A stretch of DNA of 15,952 nt from Myxococcales bacterium (GTDB lineage Bacteria; Myxococcota; Polyangia; HGW-17; SLPX01): positions 1 through 15,952 of the forward strand of contig SLPX01000368.1 in the NCBI GenBank assembly GCA_007131745.1, given 5' to 3'. Below, piece after piece: positions 8,173-14,362 of this stretch (positions within the stretch are counted from its first letter, which is position 1; each line of letters starts with the position of its first letter). The notes below the pieces were generated by a model. The model was given only the letters and a program-made list of their open reading frames with translations. It searched no databases and was not told where the DNA came from. Both the position numbers and the translations under genes were made by a program.

Positions 8173-8427
8173 CTAATCGCCCGCGATGCCGCTGTTTACC
8201 AGCATGCCTTCCACCTCGGAAATATCCCCATCCGAAACTTCCCCATCCAACACTTCCGCGTCCAACATTTCCGCGTCCAACACTTCCGCGTCCGAAACTC
8301 CCGCGTCCCCATCGGCCGTTTTCGACTCCTTGGTATCACACGCGGTTAACAAACAGCCGGAAAGAAGGACTAGGCAAAACACCGACAACTTTGACACCCA
8401 AAAATCATTTTTAACATAGTCAAACAT
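8173..8427 (-). CDS. N-terminal fragment: lipoprotein signal and acidic linker
   Basis: An 84-residue piece of the split propeller lipoprotein. The ATG at 8427 has TGAGG 6 nt upstream; a TTG further upstream at 8445 lies before that site and is unlikely. The sequence MFDYVKNDFW leads into a hydrophobic stretch ending in LTAC, the lipobox. After the Cys comes a linker made of five-residue units close to D-A-E-V-L, encoded by 15-bp tandem repeats. It ends at the TAG at 8173. Alone it would make only a lipidated linker with no folded domain. Confidence 0.6.
   Translation of the reverse strand: MFDYVKNDFWVSKLSVFCLVLLSGCLLTACDTKESKTADGDAGVSDAEVLDAEMLDAEVLDGEVSDGDISEVEGMLVNSGIAGD
8232..8306 (-). 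repeat. Five 15-bp tandem repeats encoding D-A-E-V-L-type units
   Basis: On the plus strand, three units read CCAACAYTTCCGCGT (8247-8291), flanked on each side by one diverged unit (8232-8246 and 8292-8306). In the coding direction they give acidic pentapeptides such as DAEVL, DAEML and DGEVS. Because the period is a multiple of three, copy changes by slippage would alter linker length without shifting the frame. Confidence 0.85.
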
Positions 8428-8457
8428 ATTATTCCTCACATACAAGTAGCGTCTGAT

Positions 8458-8850
8458 CTATTCAATAACGTCATCACAGTGTTCAGTGACCACGGATAAT
8501 TCATCCATGCAAACTATAGTGGTAGTGATCTGTTCACAGGTTTCCTCGCTGAAACACTTCATCATTGCCTCGTATGCCGTGCCGCATTCCGGACCGCTCT
8601 CTTCAATTTGCTCTGTGAGCGAATGATTCATCGCTATAATACAATGCTCTACAGTTTGAAAAGGAGCATATTCGGGGTCGCATTCAAGCCATCGCTCGCA
8701 ATACTCTTCGACATAAGGGAACTCCCCGCTAACACCTTTGCCGCCGCCGTCATTATCCGAGCATCCGGCGCCAACCAAAACCATCACACACGCGCTCACA
8801 ATGAGCAAAAGCGAACCAAGAATCCTTCTCATCTCATCGACTATAAACAT
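8458..8850 (-). CDS. Small lipoprotein with eight mature cysteines
   Basis: A 130-aa lipoprotein not assigned to a named family. AAGGAGGTGA, a near-perfect anti-16S match, lies just upstream; two consecutive ATGs follow, 3 nt (8853) and 6 nt (8850) from GGAGG, and 8850 has the better spacing. The signal peptide ends in lipobox GAGC (Cys30), followed by a Gly-rich SDNDGGGKG linker. The mature domain (about 42-130) has eight cysteines, starting with C-x5-C, and is mostly acidic. It probably forms a small, all-helical, disulfide-stapled domain with up to four disulfides, which fits export. It is the first gene of a leftward pair with the propeller lipoprotein, 30 bp away, and diverges from the beta-helix gene. 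It ends in TAG. Confidence 0.8.
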   Translation of the reverse strand: MFIVDEMRRILGSLLLIVSACVMVLVGAGCSDNDGGGKGVSGEFPYVEEYCERWLECDPEYAPFQTVEHCIIAMNHSLTEQIEESGPECGTAYEAMMKCFSEETCEQITTTIVCMDELSVVTEHCDDVIE

Positions 8851-8989
8851 CATTCACCTCCTTATCCTTTCTATTGTTTCCCATTGTCATCAACAACCTA
8901 TCGGTTTTTTCATCATTGAAAAACGAACCAGCGCGCAAAAAAGATAGTTGCAAATTATAATCGACAAACCGAAAAACATCACTCACATT

Positions 8990-9096
8990 ATCGAATAGAA
9001 TAAATCGAATTGTGAAGATCAAGCATTAGGGGTAAAATGTTTTCAAAATTCACAGGACCCATGTAAAGGTGGGGGTTGTGTATTCGATCGATCGAA
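8990..9096 (+). promoter_or_regulatory. Repeated ATCGAAT boxes and a 14-bp palindrome around a promoter
   Basis: ATCGAAT occurs at 8990-8996 and 9004-9010, and its reverse complement ATTCGAT at 9082-9088. The last overlaps a perfect 14-bp palindrome, TTCGATCGATCGAA (9083-9096). Two boxes lie at or just above the -35 and the palindrome lies in the untranslated leader, a layout typical of operators. The binding protein is unknown, and the region is AT-rich, so chance repeats are possible. Confidence 0.4.
9010..9038 (+). promoter_or_regulatory. Candidate sigma-70 promoter for the beta-helix lipoprotein
   Basis: TTGTGA (9010-9015), a 17-nt spacer, and TAAAAT (9033-9038). The -10 matches five of six consensus positions. 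Transcription would start near 9045, leaving a leader of about 90 nt that includes the 14-bp palindrome. Confidence 0.48.
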
Positions 9097-9133
9097 ATGA
9101 ATTCCGGTGTGTTTCATAAAGGAGGTTTTACAA

Positions 9134-10711
9134 ATGAACATTAAAAAATCCGGCCTGTTCTGCATGACAACGGCATGCTGCGTTTTTCTCGCACTGACCA
9201 TTGCATGCATGGCCGGCTGCAAAAAATCTTCTTCAACGCAGGATGACAGCGATGGACATGTCGACTCGGATGTGGACGACCCCGACGCGGGGCCGCCGGT
9301 TGATTCGTCCACCCAAGACCCGGTTGACGGTTCCGTCGTGGATCCGGAACCCTCCGGCCGTATAGATTACGACGAGTCTGAATACGACAGCTACGTTGAC
9401 ACCTCCCTTCACTATCGTTTTCCTCTCGACGAAGACGGCTGGGCGGTTATCGAACCTGGGCAGAACCACAAGACCATATACGTATCCGAAACAGGCGACG
9501 ACAATAACGACGGCCTAAGCCCGGACAGTCCCATAGCCACGCTCTCCGAAGCCCGCTCCCGTATACAGGAGGGTTCTTCCGACTGGATCCTGCTTAAGAG
9601 AGGCGACCGTTTCCCGGGTGAGCGCTTTCGTGAAGAACTCAACGGCGAATCTCCCGAACACCCAGTGCTCATCGGGTCATACGGAGAAGGGCCCCGCCCT
9701 GTCATGGAAGGAGCGCTTCGCCTCTGGGCCACGCACAGCAACGTGGTTGTCCGAGATCTTCACGTAGAGTATGTGGGCAAGTACTGCCTGGATGTGCTGG
9801 GAACGATCGAAAACCTGTTCTTTGAAAACGTGGTGACCGAAGGTTGCGAATCCAGGATCCAGGGCTCGGACGATAATATGCATGTTGGCGTCACCCTCCG
9901 ACGAACGATGATCCTGGACGCTCACCAGGCCGCCCCGGTGAATGACGCGGAAAACTGGATGGATGCGCATGCAAACAGGATCTCGGGCATTTACATCGCG
10001 GGAACGGCGGGACTGTTGATCGATGAATGTTACGCTGATTTCAACGGCTGGCGAAACGGTTACGATGAAGACGGCGGCGCGGGCCCACACCCGCCGTCGA
10101 TGTTTTCGCACAATTTCTATATCCAATCCAACAACACTCATGTCATCTACCGCGGCACCATTTCTTCTCGCGGGGCTTCCACCGGGGCACAAATCCGCCC
10201 GGGAGGCGTAGTCCAGCAAAACGTCTTCTTCGCGAACAACGTCCAGTTTTTTACCGGCGGCGACCACCCGAGCCTCGTGACCGACAACGCCGTTACCATA
10301 GCGGGCAACAAGCGGGCCCACCAGATCGGAGCCCTTGGTTGGGGCTACAGCGCTCAAGACGTCCAGGACACGCTGGTCAGAAGGCTTATGGTGTTTCACA
10401 GCACCGACCCCCTGGACCCGTCACCCCCGAACGATGCAGCCAACAGCGCCATCCACAATGCAGCAGAAGCCACGGTGGAAGACCTGGTGGTCTACAAGTG
10501 GGGTTCGAGCGCTGATCAACCCGAAGGTTGGAATCCGTCGGAAGATCCGGATGGAATCTCGATCATCGCGTACGCAACGAACTCTGAAATCGGCGCATCA
10601 AACCTTGATGAGTTCGACCAAATCCTGCGATCGCGCGATCGCGGGTGGTGGCCTTACAAGCTCAGCGGCCCTGCAATTGTGGAATACTTTCAGGAAGTAT
10701 TTACTCCTTAA
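9134..10711 (+). CDS. Right-handed beta-helix lipoprotein
   Basis: A 525-aa predicted surface lipoprotein. The ATG at 9134 has AAAGGAGG (9118-9125) 8 nt upstream; the in-frame extension to 9107 is rejected because the ribosome binding site lies inside it. The signal peptide ends in lipobox MAGC (Cys29). An Asp-rich linker (about 35-75) follows. The motif KTIYVSETGDDNNDGLSPDSP at about 113-133 is the usual N-terminal cap of pectate-lyase-like or DUF1565-type parallel beta-helix proteins. Repeating strands such as NVVVRDLHV, IENLFFENV, SGIYIAGTAGLLIDEC and NTHVIYRGT then run to about 460. No lyase catalytic Lys/Arg pattern can be assigned, so it may bind or cleave polysaccharide. It is convergent with the FGE-like gene across 22 bp. 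Confidence 0.82.
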   Translation: MNIKKSGLFCMTTACCVFLALTIACMAGCKKSSSTQDDSDGHVDSDVDDPDAGPPVDSSTQDPVDGSVVDPEPSGRIDYDESEYDSYVDTSLHYRFPLDEDGWAVIEPGQNHKTIYVSETGDDNNDGLSPDSPIATLSEARSRIQEGSSDWILLKRGDRFPGERFREELNGESPEHPVLIGSYGEGPRPVMEGALRLWATHSNVVVRDLHVEYVGKYCLDVLGTIENLFFENVVTEGCESRIQGSDDNMHVGVTLRRTMILDAHQAAPVNDAENWMDAHANRISGIYIAGTAGLLIDECYADFNGWRNGYDEDGGAGPHPPSMFSHNFYIQSNNTHVIYRGTISSRGASTGAQIRPGGVVQQNVFFANNVQFFTGGDHPSLVTDNAVTIAGNKRAHQIGALGWGYSAQDVQDTLVRRLMVFHSTDPLDPSPPNDAANSAIHNAAEATVEDLVVYKWGSSADQPEGWNPSEDPDGISIIAYATNSEIGASNLDEFDQILRSRDRGWWPYKLSGPAIVEYFQEVFTP

Positions 10712-10733
10712 CCCCTTAGCAGCTTCTTCTTGT

Positions 10734-12227
10734 CTATTCGACAGGCGCCATGACGCACCGGAAGCCTATGTCGTACTCGCTATGGCTGGGACCTTTTCTT
10801 TCGCGCATGGAAACTCGGAGATGCGAAGTGAGATGGGTCTCAAAGCTTCCACCGCGAAGAACCCGCCGGTTGGTGGGACACCCGGCCAAAGTTCTTAATG
10901 GGTCCGTGCAATCATCCGGACAAGACTCATAGAAAGACGGGTCATAGCAGTCCAGTGTCCATTCCCAAACATTACCGGCCATATCTTTGAGACCATACGG
11001 TGAATCGCCTTCACTGGAACTCAGATAACCCGCGGACCAGGTTCCAGGTCCGAAACCGGCGTCATTGCAACCAATTGGAAAACCCGAACCCGAGTAATTC
11101 CAATTACACAAATCACAGCTCGGTTCGGGGGAATCCCCCCATGGATATGTACGTTGATCCGTTCCCCTCGCGGCTTTCTCCCACTGAGCCTCTGTCGGCA
11201 GATCGCCACCCGCCCATTGGCAATATTGTCGAGCCTGGTTCCAGTCAACATCGTTGATAGGATGACCCTCACGGCTTCCGGTGAACATTGTCCAGTTGTA
11301 AAAATTTTGTCCCCCGCCGTCCACCACATGCCCGGTACACGACTCGGCGGTTCTGCACTCCCGATAAGCGCTCACAGTCACCTGGGTCATCTGGATGCAG
11401 TACGCGGAAAGAGTAACTGTATGCCGAGGAGATTCATTTTCGTATCCCCCCCAGCAGAGTTCACTTGGGTTACAGCCCATTTCGAAATCCCCGGCCGGTA
11501 TGTAAGCCCACCCATCCGGGCAAGGAGAGCAACTTGAAGTGTCAAACCCGCTGCAATCGGACAGGCATGCAAGGTCGCCCCCATAGAACCCGAGAGACTC
11601 GCATGTTTCGCCCCCCAGGGCTGCGCCGTCACATACCTCATTGCCGTTTATCACCCCATCACCGCACAAACCGAAACACTCCGAAGTATCGAAGTCACTA
11701 CAATCAGCCAAACATGCAAGATCACCCCCATAGAACCCGAGAGACTCGCATGTTTCGCTCCCCATGTCTCCGCCGTCGCATACTTCCGGTTCTTCCCTGA
11801 TATCGTTACCACAAACCGGCCCCTCTCCCGTGCAACCCGAAGCGTCGAAACCGGAGCAGTCATCCAAGCAAGCCAAAACGCCATATTCAAAACCGAGGTG
11901 TTCACATCCGATTCCGCCCAGATCCGTGCCGTCACAAATCTCACCCTCTTCTTTTAAATTGTTTCCGCACCGGCTCTTGGCGGTGCATCCACTTACATCA
12001 AAGCCCTTGCAACTCTCAAGGCAAGCGAGGGTTCCTTCGCCAAGCCCCAAACTTTCACAAGTCTCACCCCTCATGTCTTTTCCATCACACAACTCATCAC
12101 CTTCCGCAACCCCGTTTCCACATACGTGCTTTCCCGTTCCGAATTCCACCGTACATCCCTGGCTGGCCGGCTGAATGGAAAAAAAACAAAACACAAAGCG
12201 AAAAATGATTTTTTTCTCTATCCACAT
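10734..12227 (-). CDS. Exported Cys-rich-repeat protein with an FGE/SUMF-like domain
   Basis: A 497-aa secreted protein, perhaps a lipoprotein: the short hydrophobic N-terminus ends in SQGC (Cys25), a non-consensus lipobox. The ATG at 12227 has only a weak GGATAAG site. Residues 36-81, 87-132, 139-184 and 188-233 are four copies of a Cys-rich unit (CGNG...E-CDG...TCESLGF...LACL-DCSGFD-S-C) of the myxobacterial disulfide-repeat type. From about 237 to 497 lies a formylglycine-generating-enzyme/sulfatase-modifying-factor domain, with IPAGDFEMG, HPINDVDWNQARQYC, LPTEAQWEKAARG, GLKDMAGNVWEWT and RVLRGGSF. The two copper-binding cysteines expected shortly after RGGS are Thr464 and His469 here, so oxidase activity is unlikely. 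It ends in TAG and diverges from the kinase genes. Confidence 0.87.
   Translation of the reverse strand: MWIEKKIIFRFVFCFFSIQPASQGCTVEFGTGKHVCGNGVAEGDELCDGKDMRGETCESLGLGEGTLACLESCKGFDVSGCTAKSRCGNNLKEEGEICDGTDLGGIGCEHLGFEYGVLACLDDCSGFDASGCTGEGPVCGNDIREEPEVCDGGDMGSETCESLGFYGGDLACLADCSDFDTSECFGLCGDGVINGNEVCDGAALGGETCESLGFYGGDLACLSDCSGFDTSSCSPCPDGWAYIPAGDFEMGCNPSELCWGGYENESPRHTVTLSAYCIQMTQVTVSAYRECRTAESCTGHVVDGGGQNFYNWTMFTGSREGHPINDVDWNQARQYCQWAGGDLPTEAQWEKAARGTDQRTYPWGDSPEPSCDLCNWNYSGSGFPIGCNDAGFGPGTWSAGYLSSSEGDSPYGLKDMAGNVWEWTLDCYDPSFYESCPDDCTDPLRTLAGCPTNRRVLRGGSFETHLTSHLRVSMRERKGPSHSEYDIGFRCVMAPVE
11529..12122 (-). repeat. Four coding Cys-rich repeats; copies 3 and 4 share 34 identical bases
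   Basis: This DNA encodes the four disulfide repeats of the FGE-like protein. Copies 3 and 4 share an exact 34-bp block (11725-11758 and 11578-11611, 147 bp or 49 codons apart), while copies 1 and 2 are more diverged. That points to a recent internal duplication or gene conversion of the last unit. Confidence 0.8.
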
Positions 12228-12345
12228 GTTTTCTTATCCGCTTCCCTTCATGTACCAATCTGAAACGTAATGTAATAATTCGACCAAATGTTACATAAAT
12301 AATGTCATCGGGCTGAAAGAGCCGCACTTCAACCGCGCAAACGAG

Positions 12346-12391
12346 TTGATTCCGGCCAATGCTGCTGGTAAGATTGAAAATTTACAGCATT
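12346..12391 (+). promoter_or_regulatory. Candidate promoter and inverted repeat ahead of the first kinase
   Basis: TTGATT (12346-12351), a 17-nt spacer, and TAAGAT (12369-12374), each matching four of six consensus bases. The -10 sits between the arms of a perfect 7-bp inverted repeat, AATGCTG (12358-12364) and CAGCATT (12385-12391), arms 27 bp apart, a plausible dimer operator. The 12228-12424 gap is otherwise AT-rich near 12260-12305 with no gene. Confidence 0.38.
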
Positions 12392-12424
12392 TGGAGTTGA
12401 AAAAGTCCACGAGGACCATGGAAA

Positions 12425-14263
12425 TTGAACACATCCCGCTTGCCCACGGAAATTTTTCCGATATATGAACGCAACTATATTTCCGATTGTCCGGAAAACC
12501 ACGAAGTCCCGCGCGATCCGGGAACTCCGGAAAAAGAAACCCTTGATCCTGAACATACCCGGGTTTCCGATAATACCGGTTTTTCCCGAATTTCGGGCGG
12601 CCCCTCCCACCGGGGGGAAGACCTTAACGTGAAGCTCCTGAATTCCATCATTCGCTACACCGCGGAAACATACGGCAAGAGCGCTACTGAAAAAATCCTG
12701 GATCAAGCAGATCTGTCAATGGAAGATTTCTCCGGCCCCCGCTATTGGATTTCCCATGCCCAGTTTGAAAGGGTCCTCGCTTCATGCCGGGCCATTTTCA
12801 AAGACGACCAGGAGTTCAAGACAGCATGCCGACACAAGCTGGCGGAGAGCTACGGGCCTTTGCGCTACCTCGTAAGGGCTGCTTCAATGGGAGCCACGTT
12901 TCTACATGCTGTCAAAACCATGCATCTTGTATCACACATAAGCCATTATGAACCTCTAGATGCAGGCCCAGGACGAATTATCACAAAATACCACTCGGAC
13001 CGTTCCGAAAGCCGGCTGATGTGTTTGTCACGGATATCCAACATCGAAGCATTCGCTACGTTGTGGGGCCTTCCCCTCGCCCGAGTGGAGGAATCGAGCT
13101 GCATCGCCCGCGGCGACGATGCATGCACTTATCACATTACGTGGAATGAGCGATCCCGGCTTTTGCCGGCTTTCTTGGGTGCGATTCTGGGTGGCGTGGG
13201 CGCTGCCGCGATCCTGATTGGGGGCGGCCCGTTATCCGCTGCGATAATGCTTCCGATCTTAGGCGGTTTGGCAATGCACGTGCGGGAACTCCAAAGGGTG
13301 TATCAGTGCAACGTGGAATTCAGCGAGGAAAGCAACAAACACCTGAGAGACCTCAACAAGGGGTATTCCGATGCCCTGGAGGAAACTGGAGCGCTCACTC
13401 AAAGACACAAGGATTGGAGCCGGTTACTCGAGACGCGCCTTTCCCGAAACCGTCGACGGATGGAAGAGGCATTTGATCACATGGGCGCCCTTCTTACCGA
13501 GCGTCAATCCAAGAGCGCACGAACAACTCACGATATGGGCACACCTTTGCAGATACTGAGCATGCTCCAATACAGCCTTGAAAACCACATAGAGCCCGAT
13601 AACAAGGAAGGGTTGCACATCCTGAACAAGGCGGTCGAAGCAGCGGATCTACTTTCAAAACAAGCCCGGGAACTCGTGGAAACACCCGCCAAAAGACTCG
13701 CTGCGATGATTCCGATGAAACCTGGGCGGCTGGAAGTAAGGAACCTGGCCGAGCATTTCGAGCGAAGGGTCATGGCCCAGGCAGCGGGTAGAAACATCCG
13801 AGTGACAGCCTTTACGAGCCCGGATGTTCCATCTCATATCAAGGTCGATCACTTGCTTTTCGATCTTGTGATGGACAAGATGCTTGCCAACGCGGTTCGA
13901 CGCACCGAAAAGGGCATTATAAAGATCCAGGTCGAAAACAAGGCTGAAAGCCTGGCGATAACCATTTCGGACACCGGATCCTTTGTTGAAGAAGAATCCT
14001 TTCTACAGCTATTGGAGTTTGGAAAAACTGAAAACGAATTGAATGAAACAAGCGCCGGTTATGGGCTATGGATGGCGGTCGACCTTTTGGACGGCTGCGG
14101 CGGGCGTCTGGAGGTGATCTCTCGGCAAAAGATGGGCACGGCTTTCCGGGCGTATTTTCCGTTCGAAGGACAAGAGCCAGGCAAACATGTTGGAAGTTCG
14201 GATACGCGAAGAGAGGTCATTTCCCGAGTCGTGACATTCCGTAAAGAGCCGTCGGAAGAATAA
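12425..14263 (+). CDS. Membrane-anchored sensor histidine kinase with a degenerate ATP site
   Basis: A 612-aa sensor kinase. No ATG exists in frame until residue 99, so the start is taken as TTG at 12425, which has GAGGA (12411-12415) 9 nt upstream. Residues 1-60 are low-complexity and Pro-rich. Residues 65-240 form a soluble sensor ending in E-x2-C-x3-GD-x2-C-x-Y, reminiscent of V4R-type ligand domains; I cannot name the family. Two hydrophobic helices (about 247-283) with almost no loop anchor the protein. A coiled coil (about 287-360) leads to the phosphoacceptor box HDMGTPLQIL with H369. In the ATPase domain the N-box keeps Asn489 but has Lys485 where Asn is usual, and the G1 box reads DTGSF instead of DTGxGI; G545-Y-G-L is kept. 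Activity may be weak or lost. A paralogue follows 93-99 bp downstream. Confidence 0.84.
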   Translation: MNTSRLPTEIFPIYERNYISDCPENHEVPRDPGTPEKETLDPEHTRVSDNTGFSRISGGPSHRGEDLNVKLLNSIIRYTAETYGKSATEKILDQADLSMEDFSGPRYWISHAQFERVLASCRAIFKDDQEFKTACRHKLAESYGPLRYLVRAASMGATFLHAVKTMHLVSHISHYEPLDAGPGRIITKYHSDRSESRLMCLSRISNIEAFATLWGLPLARVEESSCIARGDDACTYHITWNERSRLLPAFLGAILGGVGAAAILIGGGPLSAAIMLPILGGLAMHVRELQRVYQCNVEFSEESNKHLRDLNKGYSDALEETGALTQRHKDWSRLLETRLSRNRRRMEEAFDHMGALLTERQSKSARTTHDMGTPLQILSMLQYSLENHIEPDNKEGLHILNKAVEAADLLSKQARELVETPAKRLAAMIPMKPGRLEVRNLAEHFERRVMAQAAGRNIRVTAFTSPDVPSHIKVDHLLFDLVMDKMLANAVRRTEKGIIKIQVENKAESLAITISDTGSFVEEESFLQLLEFGKTENELNETSAGYGLWMAVDLLDGCGGRLEVISRQKMGTAFRAYFPFEGQEPGKHVGSSDTRREVISRVVTFRKEPSEE

Positions 14264-14362
14264 ACCCCTGATCAAACGCCTTGAATCCGTCAAGTGGTGA
14301 TGGTATCGTGAGGTGCGCTGTGAGTCTTCGGTAAAACAATACCCGTGCAAGGAATGATGAAC

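Larger units (their letters stand above)
6835..8427 (-). pseudogene. Beta-propeller lipoprotein gene interrupted by an in-frame TAG
   Basis: One reading frame runs from the ATG at 8427 to the TGA at 6835-6837 with a single TAG at 8173-8175 (531 codons including both stops). The upstream part supplies signal peptide, lipobox and acidic linker; the downstream part supplies a propeller-like domain that has no start or signal of its own. Both parts and the bridging codons (S-L-Y-Y-W-N-G-V-E-A-V-L-L-A) are in the same frame, so no frameshift is needed. The best reading is one lipoprotein gene inactivated by a nonsense change, or a sequencing or assembly error. Readthrough is possible but unsupported, since TAG ends other genes here (968-970, 8458-8460, 10734-10736). 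Spacing of 30 bp and shared strand place it in an operon behind the 8-Cys lipoprotein gene. Confidence 0.7.

Noticed and set aside
8173..8175. TAG as a recoded sense codon (for example pyrrolysine)
   Set aside because: TAG ends at least three other genes in the window and no recoding element or tRNA is visible, so nonsense mutation or sequence error is simpler.
9677..10399. A 240-codon open frame on the minus strand inside the beta-helix gene
   Set aside because: It is fully antisense to a gene with signal peptide, lipobox, strong ribosome binding site and recognisable fold. Its translation has no domain, signal or plausible ribosome binding site.
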